64,000 nucleotides of DNA from Lineus longissimus. Lineage: Eukaryota; Nemertea; Pilidiophora; Heteronemertea; Lineidae. A program made the translations under genes and the position numbers. The DNA lies in contig NC_088324.1 of assembly GCF_910592395.1 (NCBI RefSeq), positions 13,418,953-13,482,952 on the forward strand. Reading direction: 5' to 3'. How positions within the stretch are numbered: position 1 is the stretch's first letter; every line of letters starts with the position of its first letter. This document shows, piece after piece, positions 12,712 through 24,099 of the stretch. Below the pieces are notes generated by a model. It worked only from the letters and a program-made list of their open reading frames with translations, did no database searches and was not told the origin of the DNA.

Positions 12712-15700
12712 TTAGGTCAAGGCCAATGTTTGCAGTGTCACTGGTTCATTCTTTCTCTCCTCAGCCTGAAAAAAGCAAAGAGTGAATGTTGAAGAGTAGG
12801 TAGAATGCACTGCTTAGGCAGGTAAACTGTTTTCCAAAAGATTCAAGACGTGGTCTACCAACTCCTTAATTTTCCAACTCAAACATCTAACTTGTCATAC
12901 AATAAAAACCAATACCAAAAATACTTGTGGGTCGCAGTAATCAAGATTTGAATTACCTTACCTGTGCCTGGCTACGTCTATGAAGGAATATCTCTATTGC
13001 CATGACAACCATTGTGCAGAGGAGGCCTACGAAGAATGTGATGAATATCCCTCCTACGCTGGCCATGGACAGAGGTCGCGATGGCGGTGTCTGCCAAAAT
13101 TATTAATTAGGTTTAGAGCATAGTGTTAGCTAGTTGCTCCTGATTAAGCTGTCTCTTGAAACAGTCTGCTCGGTGCCAGAAGGACTAACCAAGAGTAACT
13201 ATCATTGAAAAAAACAAGATCTCTCATATTGGATGGGGGCAACATATGTCAAAACAGGACAATCATTCATTTTCAACAATTTCTTCAAAACAGCTGCAAT
13301 CAAATAAAATAATGCCACCTACTGTTTTTGCATTGCCTGACTGGCTCAGCTTCACCCCGTGGCATTCCGATTGCCACCACGACCACTTCTTCCACAGCAG
13401 CCCAATGGCCTGGGCTTCACGAAGCTTCAGGATTGCTAGGTTGATCTTCTCCGTGTACGGAGAGTTCATCTGGAGGCCGAAACTGCAGCCAAAACTGTTC
13501 AACACGGGACCAACTTGCATCACATTGCATGGCTTCCTGGCCGACTGAAAAGTGAAGAGATACATGACTTCTAACTTCATTTCAATAACAAAATTGTGAA
13601 GGAGTATCATCATCATCATCATCATCATCATCACAAAGCTTGTGTTCTTGTAAGCATCATCATCTTGTAGCTCTGTGGAGACCATAAGCCATTCACACGT
13701 CTGCAGTTGCCAGTCATGTCTTGTGCATCCCATCTCAACTTATGCCACGTCTTGTTCAGTGCGTGTCTTGGAAGTTCCCCAGGCCCCAGGATTGCGTTAA
13801 CCTACGTCTTCTTCGGGTTCCATCTTCCTGCTGGAGTCCACTGCAGAACTTTGAGGGAAACTTTTCTCCATCCTCAAGACATGGCCAAACCAGTTCCATC
13901 TTCCATATTCGAAAAAAAGTTTTACGTGGCCAGGTATCAGTAAGAACTGAAAGTTAGGTTTAGTCTGAAATAGTCAGTTTTCAGGGTGAGCATGATATTA
14001 CTCATACTGACCGCATATTCCACAAAAGGCACCTCAGCCAACAGAGCATATCCCCCTCTTCTTACTCTCTCCTCACCCTCGGAACTTGTGGCCACCATCA
14101 TGGAGGGGTTAGCGGACATCAGCTTATAACCCTGCACATAATTCTGCAAGTCAAACATACTTAGATATTGAAATATGTCTCATAGTTTTACCAATGTTGA
14201 ATCAGAGAAAAAGTTGCAATTAGACAGTGTAGAGGAGATAGAAGTTATAAACTAGCTCTGGAGCAGGATCGAGCACATACGTGGGGGAAACTCTCATCAA
14301 TATTTAAGTAAAATCACCTTGCTCTGCTTGAAGAACTGATAGGTGGACCCTCCCTTCACTGCTCCAAACTTGATATCGTCTTGTTGGACAAGGTCACTGA
14401 ATGTCTCGACCTTGGCGACCTTGACCTTGGTTGCTTCGTAGATGCCGCTCCTCAGTATACCGCCGATGTAGAAGGCAAAGATGACCAGGCAGAAGACCCA
14501 CCAGACAAAGAAGAGAACCAATGCTGCTATGGACTTGGGCCGCTTGGTGTAACCTGCAAAATTTTCAAATTCTTCTTGGGCACACAGATTTGTTTCAAAG
14601 AGCAAGCTTCCGACCCAAAAGAAACTGATTTTATGAAATATACAAGTGACCATCAGAGTGGTAAGGTGGAAACATTGTGAGGTCATCATATCATCTTGAA
14701 AATAAGAAGTTAAGTACAGTAGAACCTCCCCTTGCTGACACCTCTGCCAGGCGGACACCTCCGCATTACGGACATGTTCGTTCAGTCCCGATTTTTTTCA
14801 AAGTCATTTGCTTTAACCAAAACCTCGGTAGGGCGGACACCTCTCTACTCCGAATTGCGGACACGGCCATGGTGACTTTTTGGTCCAATCACCTCACAAT
14901 TACGGACAGTAAACAAAACCAATGGCTTCCCGTGTTCCCGTATGTAGTCGATTAGACCTAATAGGTGTGAAGTTTGCGTAATTGATGAACATAGACGCTA
15001 AGTTCAGTAAATTACATGGTGGAGTGAATTTAATGTCTGTTGCTCTCCTAATTAAAACAGAATGTATTGTTTAATTATCTTCACTGTGCATCACATTGCC
15101 AAGCTACTGTATATTGTAACATTAATTGCAGTCCATTGAGTTGTTTATCCCCTTGTGCTCTAATTACAAAGAATAAAGCTTGATGTGTGGTAGCTCAATC
15201 AAATGCTTCTATACAACTATAAGGATGTACGCTGTCTATGTAGTATGTAGTGTGGGAACACAACCTGCATATATCAATGTTGGCAAATTAAAAATATTAC
15301 CTCCACTAGAAATGCAAATTAGCTCATTTCAAGTTCGCATAAAAAATGGCTATTATTTGAAGTAGTTAATATTTATACAACTAAATGGAATATATCAATG
15401 TTGGCAAATAAAAAATATTACCTCCACTAGAAATGCAAATTAACTCATTTCAAGTTTGCATATAAATGGCTAATTATTTTAAGTAGGTAATATTTATACA
15501 ACTAAATGGAATAATATGTAGGCTTCACGACCCCCATGTTCATACACATTAATACATTTTTTTGACAAACTAAATGGAATATGGAATATGCAGGCTTCAT
15601 GACTCCCGTGTTCATACACATGAATACACCTTTTGGACAATAATGGCATAACCTCCCTATAAAGGACACCTCTACATTACGGACACCAACGCCCTGTCCC

Positions 15701-17782
15701 ATGGTTGTCCACAATAGAGAGGTCGTTCTGTACACCATCTTGTTCTGTTCATAACAAGTGGCAGCATATCATCACCAAAACCAAAAACAATTTGGCGCTG
15801 CACAGATCCCCTACCTCTCCAGTTGGTCCTTGTCTTATCTGTACAATCCACATATTTTTCTGTTTAGTACAGACCGGGAACACTTTGATACAATAGGAGA
15901 AATTGTCACTCACCTTGTACGACTAGACTGCCCACGACCATCCAGAGACAAGCAAGGATACTGAAATGAAGTTCCCTCTTTTCCTGGCCCTCTTTCTTAT
16001 CCTTCTTGTCTGCCTGTTCACAGATAGGTCTCTCGTGGGGGTCAAAACGGTTGATGAGACAGAACAAGCCAGTCACCTGGATAAGAAACCTTTGGTATTG
16101 ATAACTGATAAAGGGTGTACATGGCATTTGAAAACAGCAAGTCAAGTCCTTCAGCATCAGGAGTGCTGACTTCAAACTACACGTATTTTAAAATACAATG
16201 AAGCAACTCCAGTGAAGTTTCAACAGAGATTCCTGAACACACAGCATAGTATAGCTGTCATACACTGTCATCTATTCTACACTAGCACCAACTGTGCATG
16301 GTGACGCTGTCTCCTTTATTACCAAGTAGAAACCTCTCTAAGAACACTTACCCAAAAGCAGGCCAAACACACATTGTCCCTTTTGAGGGAATACTCACCG
16401 CAAATGTGGCCAATATAATGCAGGCCCAAACAGCGGGTTCGAATGGTTTCATGACAACAGATGTATCGACAGGTGGCAGTACTTCTACGATGGCATCCGA
16501 TTTCTTCATCAAGATTGTGATGCCCGAGTTCAAGAACGGCTTGGTCATGTCAATCTTCTGTTCTCGTTCCCAGGTGACGGTCAGTGCGCCTGCCGCCAAA
16601 TCAGCCGTCTGCAATAAAAAATCCAATAAAATTCTATAATTGGTTTAGCTAAGAATGTTGGTGCGAGGCCAGGGTTTGGAGGTTACCAAAGAATTACAAT
16701 CAAAGAAGTATTTGAGGAATACACAGCGGCCATATCAAACATAAGTTTACCAAAGAAATTAAGAAACTTCAAAGACTGTTGTCAGACCTGTCATTAAAAG
16801 GCTCACCATATGTGACAGAGCTGAGCTTGAGACTGAGGTGAAAGACATTTTGGAAGTCAGTATGCAAACAGAGGACTACTTGTTTCACATGCAAAAGACC
16901 CTTTATTAACATCAGATCAGAGCAAATGGATGAACAACTTTGTCACAATTAGCAACACTTACCTTATTGATGAGTTCGTTAATCATGCCACTATAACTGA
17001 GGTCATTTCTCACATTCAGTTTGATTGTGAACTTCAGACCAGTTTTCTTGCTGATTTCCTCAAGAAGGTCCACGAGAAAGCCCTCATACTGGACATTCCC
17101 CGCCTGTGTTTGGTTCTCTTTCTCCATAATGAATGGTTTCTCCTGGAAGAAAAACTTACAAGTTTGTTTACTGTGTGTAATCCGAATCAAAGGGCAAGAT
17201 AGATTTGGCTTAAAAATGCTATCTATTCACTCCCAAACCATCTCTGATATTAGTCATTTAGATTGTAGCAACTAACAGGTATGGTCTTCACAAGCATTTC
17301 TCTCCATATATCACGATCTTTCAATGACAATACCTTGGCAAACTGATGGATAAAGCAATAAGAAATTGCGAGGGAGATTATCCAACAGGCTACCAACAGA
17401 ACTAGCGTCCAAGAAGTTTCTGCTAACTTGAAGGTCTAAACCTGAATAACTAAATTATCATTGGAAGCTAACACAGGGGGGAGCTGAAGAGTACAACAGA
17501 AGTGCATTGTTTAACTTACCAGCACTGCAGTCACCGAAAGGGTGGGTCCTTGTCTCTTCACCCGATCTGAAAAAGGCAATAGAACAGATGGTTTAGGAAA
17601 ATACCCACATTTTGAAATCGCCCTATGGGGACAAAGAGCCAATAACCTGTCAATTTCGACATGCAAAATACAACAATAAAAGTAATAATGGAATGAAACT
17701 TACCAAGACCTTTTTCAGCCGAGACCTGTTGTAATCCCAACTGGAGGAACCCAATCATTAGAAGCATGTACAGGGAGGCCAT
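12712..17782 (-). CDS. Ionotropic glutamate receptor, amino-terminal-domain-less (gene C)
   Basis: Third member of the tandem trio, in ten coding exons: 17782-17704, 17566-17520, 17142-16963, 16608-16399, 16076-15914, 14553-14318, 14143-14012, 13544-13323, 13090-12962, 12765-12712; 483 residues. A signal peptide (MASLYMLLMIGFLQLGLQQV) and a short basic linker (DRVKRQG) precede S1 (EKPFIMEKE, YEGFLVDLLEEI). Ligand contacts: LTVTWER (Arg), GGSTYQFF, LLAEV (Glu). M1: VWACIILATFAVTG, then INRFDPHER. Pore loop: LWMVVGSLVVQG, with Val at the Q/R position. M3: WWVFCLVIFAFYIGGI. M4: GGIFITFFVGLLCTMVVM. The intron between exons 5 and 6 carries a 1-kb transposon-like element. The length resembles vertebrate kainate-binding proteins, which also lack the amino-terminal domain, but the M3 sequence is different, so orthology is not claimed. 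Confidence 0.9.
13607..13634. repeat. (ATC)n microsatellite
   Basis: About nine ATC units lie in the intron between exons 7 and 8 of gene C. Confidence 0.95.
14717..15730. mobile_element. Non-autonomous DNA transposon (TA-flanked, pogo/Tc1-like ends), copy 1
   Basis: The element begins CAGTAGAACCTCCCC and ends with the reverse complement of CAGAACGACCTCTCTATTG. It is flanked on both sides by TA (14715-14716 and 15731-15732), the usual insertion signature of the Tc1/mariner/pogo superfamily. GGACACCTC-type phrases are frequent. Inside, a segment of about 120 bp is duplicated in tandem (about 15269-15390 and 15391-15512). No transposase frame is present. It sits in the intron between exons 5 and 6 of receptor gene C. 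Confidence 0.65.
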
Positions 17783-18339
17783 CTTTGACTCTATTCCGAC
17801 TCTGCCACTTCACTGACAAGGAATTAACACAATATTCTAGGTCTGATAAAATACTGGCAAACACATTAATCATGATGCTAGTAGTGCACTGTCCCCTAAC
17901 GAAAACAGGCCACACACATTTCTGTTAAGTTTACCATTGTGCATTAGCTAGGCTATAGTATATCAACAACACTCCAATACTTTTCTTCTTTTGGCCTAAT
18001 AGCCTACAATGCTACCCATCCCAATGAGTAATGGAAATAGAAAAGACACTGCTGCAGTAGAATAGTAATCATAGACTAATAAGGGGTGATTTGAGCATCA
18101 CGTTTTAACCCTTTTCAAATGCTTGTGTATCAGCATCCCAATAGGTGGTGTAGATGTCATGATGGTCAAAAAATATGTTATGGCAGTCAAAAAGTATGTC
18201 ATGTTGGTGATGTCAAGACCAAGACAATGTTGTTACGTCTCTGCCTCAGCCTAGTCTTGTCTACTAACCACAGGAGGATACAAAGTGAACATAACTGCAG
18301 ACAATTCAATAAATATCATAATACATGAGATTCAATGTG
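17783..18339. other. Intergenic region between receptor gene C and DHPS
   Basis: Upstream flank of receptor gene C (minus strand), ending at the DHPS poly(A) signal. No coding frame with a recognisable domain. Confidence 0.5.
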
Positions 18340-18356
18340 TTTATTTACATTTTATT
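18340..18356 (-). terminator. Poly(A) signals of DHPS
   Basis: Two TTTATT hexamers (18340-18345 and 18351-18356) read AATAAA on the minus strand, about 235-250 bp past the DHPS stop codon. Confidence 0.5.
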
Positions 18357-18587
18357 CATACATGTACCACATTTTCAAATAAAGATAATAATAAGAGAGA
18401 CAAGACTTCCAATACATTGCTATTCCCTCCAGAGAAACCAGAGTTTATATGCTAACTTCAGGTAGCGCTATTTATCAAACCTTTCAGCACTTAAACATGC
18501 ATTATTAATATCGTAAGATGAACAAAGAATCTAATGGAAGATACATGTATCCTTGTGTTCCATCCTAAACAGGTGTTTCCTCCCGAA

Positions 18588-21500
18588 CTAATCTGACAAG
18601 TCCTTCTTATTTTGATGGTAATCCCGAGCGAAGGTTTCCGCCACCAGTAGTGGGAAAATAATCGAATTTTCACCATAAACCTGAAAAGATACATGCAGAA
18701 GTATTGGCACTGGAAACGCATCATGCCTTTAGTTCGAGGGCAGAAATAACAGGCCTACTTGAGACTTCTGCATGTTCACTAAGGACAGTATTAGCTCCAA
18801 CTCTGAAAGACTGATTCCGCTGACAGATTGGCTTCATGTTTAGAGTTTTCATCAGTGATTATTGATATCAAAAGAACTTATATTTACCTTGACTGGGGAA
18901 GCATCCATTTTGATTTTGCCCCAAGACACTGCTTCATCTGGCCTTGCACCTGAATCACTTCCATCAAACTCACTGGCTGTGTTCACAAAGACCGAGAAAT
19001 TTGCTCCATTCCGCTGAAAGAAAGAGGAAAGAATATAATGCATGCACTATAAAGAGATGGGGGGAGGGAACACTATGTGGCAGAGGTCTATACAATTTTC
19101 ATACTCACCATGAGATTTGTATTACAGATGTGATGTTTGATCAATCCACCTCCCAGGATAATCATACCCGTATTCGCCGCGTGCAAAGTCTGGGAATTGA
19201 TCAACCGGATGTCCGAGACGATATCCAGGACAAGCCCCGGGTTGGACACCGAGTGGAAATAGAGCATGTCACCGATAGAACCATCTGTAAGGGCAGGACT
19301 GTGCACAGGAATGTTATTCTGAAAGAAGAAAATATTCATATTTGTCACAAGAAAAGGATGATCAATGGCAATGAGAGTCTATGCTTCGAACTTCAAATCT
19401 CAAGGAATATCCAGAAAATCAAACAGGCTACCTGGCATGCATATTCTATTCTTTACAAGTACTCACAACCTATTCTTGATGAAAACAAACTTCCTATTTA
19501 TACATAAACTTTTAAAGGCTGAGACAGCCCACATTTGTTATATCATTGATGCTGAAGTACATCTTCTTTGCTATGACCAGTGGTATCGCGGATCAGTACA
19601 GTTTCACCATCACACTAAAAAGCCCATGTCACACTTATTTCAGCCAAAAGGATCTTGTAACAGTACCTTAAATGCCCAGTAATACACTGAATCTGGGTTG
19701 TCAATTTCCTTTCCTAATCTGTGTATCATCTTTGACGGTGTCCATAATGTACCCTGGAAATGAGAACCAAATTTCAATTCATGATAAAGGGATAAAGGTT
19801 TTCTCAACCTCTTTTAAGAAAAGTTTTGGCTGTTCAATTGATATCAGGAGTAAAGTTATCAACTCAAAATGCACATTCATATGGGGCAGCAGTAGCGCAG
19901 TGGAAGAGAGTCGGCCTCATGATCAGGAGGTCGTGGGTTCAACTCCCGGCCGAGTCACTGCTTAGTTCCCCTACTGGTCGAGTTCAAGTGAGCACCTTCT
20001 GGTTGCTCCTTGAAACACCGGATTGATTTCTGTGGAGACCGGGGTAATAATATGATATCCCAAAGCACTTTGAGCAAGAACTATAGTGTCACGGAATTGC
20101 GCTTTATAAAAGACTCATTATTATTTATTATTATTCAGGTTTTGTCTCTGGCTATCTATCACAATTCATTAAAAGAAAAATACATTATGCAGTATTCCGA
20201 ACACAGAAGCAGCTCCAGCTGCCCTACATTTCCTATAAGCTCTGCTATAACATTTTTCACAATTCAATGCAGCTGCACTCACATCAGTATTCTGTTCCTC
20301 TAACATCTTATCTAAAATTGGTATCAGAAACTCCTCGAATTTGACGTAATTGTCATTAGGCACAACCAGGTTTCCAATCCTGTTGAATCCCTTTTTCCGT
20401 AACTCCTTCCCAACCAGATCAAACCGGCCGAGGTAGGTCGGAGCAAGACACTTGATGAAGTCTTCCTCAATGCCACCAGCGGTTGCCACAATACAATCAA
20501 CCTGAAGACAATGATGCCTATTATTTACATGACATTGTTATAACTCTCTGAAATAGTGTTTTTTCATCAAAAGGACACCAGACTTGTCTCGATCCAGATA
20601 AATGCAGATAAATCCGTGTATCTGAGCACTCTTTACCCCCAGATTTCTGGGCTATTATATTTACATCTTATTCCTTTCTTTGTTGGGAGATTTAGGACTA
20701 ACATTTCAGAATACAGTACAACCTCTCTATTGTGGACAACCATGGGACAGGGCATTGGTGTCCGTAATGTAGAGGTGTCCTTTATAGGGAGGTTATGCCA
20801 TTATTGTCCAAAAGGTGTATTCATGTGTATGAACACGGGAGTCCTGAAGCCTGCATATTCCATACTCCATTTAGTTTGTCAAAACAATGGATTCATGTGT
20901 ATGAAAATGGGGGTCGTGAAGCCTACATTTTACATATTCCATTTAGTTGTATAAATATTAACTACTTCAAATAATTTGCCATATGCGAACTTAAAAAAAA
21001 AAATTTATTTGCATTTCTAGTGGAGGTAATATTAATTTGCCAACATTGATATATGCAGGTTGTGTTCGCAACCCAAATTTGACCCCTGTGAAATATCCTA
21101 ATCACTGTCTCTTACCATATTGTGCTGCACCAGGAATCTGATGGTGTCTCGCACACCGCATGAGATCATATTGGATGTATAGCCAAGGTAGATGGTACAG
21201 TTGGTTGGATCTCTTCCGGTTGGGTCCAGATTGTACTCACAGGCTCCCTCTGGTATTGCTTTCTTCTTACACTCAATCTACAAATACAAATATCATGAAA
21301 ACTGGCACAAACTTTGCTCCTGTGGAGTTAATCCAAAAGATTCTCTCTGCGCCATCAGAAAAAGAAGCTTTCAAACCTCCGCAAAGACTTTGTGGCGCCT
21401 CCTCAAGGTTATGACCATCTTTAAATTGCAAATCTTCTGTATTACCAAGAATGAATAAAGTCCGTATGTCTCAACTGACCAGATGTCGTGATCTTATAAA

Positions 21501-21751
21501 TTTTTTCTAGGGAATAAAAACTATCTCATATTTCTGATAATATGTACCATTTTGTTGATTTCTTCCACAGCCAAACCAAAGTTTGTCGCTTGAAAGCCAG
21601 AATATCTGAATGTTTTTAGTAGTTCATGATGGTCTACACCCTGGTTGAAATCATAACCTTTGACAGTCTCTGAACCCTCAGGCATGGCTTCACTGTGGAC
21701 CAGGACAGCATCAACACCCTTCGCTGGGACTTGGTTCTGTGTAGGATCCAT
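18588..21751 (-). CDS. DHPS: Deoxyhypusine synthase
   Basis: Catalyses the first step of hypusine formation: NAD-dependent transfer of the aminobutyl group of spermidine to one lysine of eIF5A, in the cytosol. Seven coding exons: 21751-21548, 21277-21116, 20501-20283, 19753-19667, 19318-19109, 19013-18888, 18680-18588. All junctions are phase 0 and give 366 residues, close to the usual length of about 370. Family landmarks in order: GYDFNQGV and TGFQATNFG-like SGFQATNFG near residue 55, [40 protein letters not shown]-like [35 protein letters not shown], and the active-site block [15 protein letters not shown] with the catalytic lysine. Introns carry a SINE (19883-20135) and a transposon fragment (20714-21069). 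A LINE fragment lies directly upstream of the start. The gene appears intact. Confidence 0.96.
19883..20135 (+). mobile_element. tRNA-derived SINE
   Basis: The head resembles a tRNA gene, with a box A-like TAGCGCAGTGG near 19892 and a box B-like GGGTTCAACTCCC at about 19935-19947. A tRNA-unrelated body follows, ending in GCGCTTTATAAAAGACTCA and an ATT-rich tail. It is inserted in the DHPS intron between exons 3 and 4, opposite to the gene. The short frames across it are not genes. Confidence 0.8.
20714..21069. mobile_element. Non-autonomous DNA transposon, copy 2 (truncated, inverted)
   Basis: Starts CAGTACAACCTCTCTATTGTGG after TA at 20712-20713 and continues as the reverse complement of the right half of the element at 14717-15730, to the phrase TATGCAGGTTGTGTTC, where similarity stops. 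It contains only one copy of the internal segment duplicated in copy 1. It sits in the DHPS intron between exons 2 and 3. Confidence 0.65.
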
Positions 21752-24063
21752 TGTAAAGCTGAAAAAGGTGAAGAAAGAGAAAGTTTTAGGCCCCTACTGC
21801 CAAATTCATATCGTTCTCTCATACTCAAAACAAAACTGTACGTACTCCAAGGTCAAGTCCTTGCATTCGGGGCAAGGGCATTCTCAGTGCATGCCCCTCG
21901 AATGTGGAACTCACTGGGCCATGACCTGAGGAAAGAAACTGACTCCATCACCTTCCAAAAACATCATGTACACGAGTGACCACATGACCATGTCACCATG
22001 CTCATGCTGACACGACAGTCGACAGAGTGCCCAGGCCCTGGCCCCCTTAGCCGGGGCGGAGCAACTGCAGAATACCTGGGACACTCTATCTGTGCTAAAT
22101 GATAGGAATGTGTACATAATGTACAGAGGGACACAGTGTACATAATGTACAGAGCTACTACTGTCCCGGCTATTCTGTAGTTAGACCGCCGGGCCAGCCA
22201 AGCCACAGGCACAGGGCCCAGTCAGTCAGACAGTGACAGACCAGATATGGCAAATTTAGGCCTATCTAGTATCTTCAGACAGATTTTCTTATTTCAAAGA
22301 TAATTTTGAACTAAACATAACTGTCACGATGGAATTAACCTTTACCTGTTTATTTTAATCTTAGTTACTTACTTCGAAAACTCTAGAGGAATGAATTATG
22401 AGTACAAATGTGACAAAATGAAAATTTCACAACACACTGACACATTCAAATTTCCTGTAATGTAAATGAGGACGTACCTTTTGGTGTTTTGCGCCATCTA
22501 CCGCCCGCAAATAAAACTAATTTGTGCTGGGGACCATCTCAGGCAAAGAAAAATATTTCGGTGTAACAAAAATCATTGTCCTCAAAATATTTCATAATAT
22601 TTCATACTACATCATCGTGATGGCTTTAGCAGGGTACAGCACTACAGAAATTATTAGAAATTAAACAAATTTTGCATTCATTTCCAGGGGCACAAGCCTT
22701 TGGGTGTTCCTGTTGCCGAACCAGCAGCGAGCTCCATGTCAGATGAGATACTGGTAGGGTCCAAAAGACTACCATCCTGAGCTTCAGTTCCTTTTTTGGC
22801 ACTTACCGAGCTCATGTGCAAGGGGTGGAGCATGCAACCAACCCTGGTTCGTGAAGTTGACTGACAATGGGCTTGAAAATAATGAATCCATCAGTTGTGA
22901 TAGTCATCTGATTGTCCAATGAAGTGGGTGGTTTCGTCTGCTGTCTGTCTTCGATTGTGACTATTGGGCCCGAGGCGTTTCCCTGCTGCATGCTAGCATT
23001 TCTGCCATTTCCCCTGCGAGTGCCAGGCTTTTTAACCAGATGACCAGCTTTCTACAATTCAATATTTGTTCATGAATGTCCTGGATATCCAGGGACAAAA
23101 TATCAGATGCTACAGAATCGGCTGGGGCCAACCAACCCACCACGACTACCCTGCCAAATAGTATAATCGTTGATCACGGACAAATTATCCTCAAACCACT
23201 TTTGCCATTGATAATAAAGATTGTCCATTGCAGTGGAGCACATCTCATGATGATAAGACAGCTGGTAATGTATATGTATTCAGGGCCTGGCAGTCTCATA
23301 ATAGGCTGTGATTGTGACATCTGTATGCAAGAAACATATTTTTCTTGACTGGACATGGATGGTCCTCACAGGTAATGAAGAACAACAAGGTGTTATTTTG
23401 TATATGAACAATATATTGTTATATACACTGAAATTTATACAATACAAGTCATAAGAAACAAGCTAAAATCTAGTCAAAATTGTGATGGGGTTGATTGGTT
23501 CAAATCATTACAGATATCTTACAAACTTCCTTTTGACGTCATATTGATTTGAGAACACCGAAATAATAGTACATGTAAGCGTGCTACTCGTAACAGGAGA
23601 AATTGTCACAGGAGCAATATTCACATCAGCCACACAGTCCAGTTTCCATACAACAAGATTACTTGTATGACCCCATAAGGCATATATACATTGTACAGTT
23701 TACCATTTGGCTGTGGCAGAGACAAAACATTGACATCAATGAGGCCGAAGTTTCATTTCGTATTTACCACATTTCAAATCTGTCAACCAGCGAGATTCTC
23801 TTTAGATTTTCGTTACAACAGTACAAGTCACTACGAAATGCAATATTTAGTCAATATTGCCCAGGGCCCGTCAGGAGATGGGCGTGCCCTGACCGTGCTC
23901 GTGCCCTTAAACATTATTTATTGTCGTGATTGATAGCGGCCGCAAAAACACCCAACAGATGTGCATTATCAACTCCAACCAAACGGAACAATTTTAAACT
24001 GCAAACTAATTACATAGAAATTCTTTACACCGATGCATACTTGATCGCAGAGGAGGAATTACA
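21752..24063. other. Intergenic region upstream of DHPS
   Basis: Apart from the LINE fragment at 21770-21970 and a short direct repeat (GTACATAATGTACAGAG at about 22090-22150), I see no gene. The roughly 2.1 kb up to the poly(A) signal of the next gene contains only short, domain-less frames. Confidence 0.55.
21770..21970 (+). pseudogene. Non-LTR retrotransposon (LINE) ORF2 C-terminal fragment
   Basis: The plus-strand frame contains LLPNSYRSLI and then GARAFSVHAPRMWNSL, followed by RKETDSITFQ. This is the characteristic end of CR1/Jockey-type LINE polyproteins (pattern G-RAFSV-AP-WNSL ... F). No upstream reverse transcriptase remains, so the fragment is 5'-truncated. It starts within about 20 bp of the DHPS start codon, on the opposite strand. 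Confidence 0.7.
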
Positions 24064-24069
24064 TTTATT
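24064..24069 (-). terminator. Poly(A) signal of the distal HTH gene
   Basis: TTTATT on the plus strand (AATAAA on the minus) lies about 30 bp past the stop codon at 24100. Confidence 0.5.
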
Positions 24070-24099
24070 CCTCACCAGAGGTAATTTTGCTCATATGTA

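Noticed and set aside
19883-19960. Candidate tRNA gene
   Set aside because: Box A and B are present but the acceptor and anticodon stems do not pair well, and a SINE body follows.
20556-20954. 132-codon plus-strand frame in the DHPS intron
   Set aside because: It mostly translates the truncated TA-flanked transposon; the same words occur reversed at 15502-15738.
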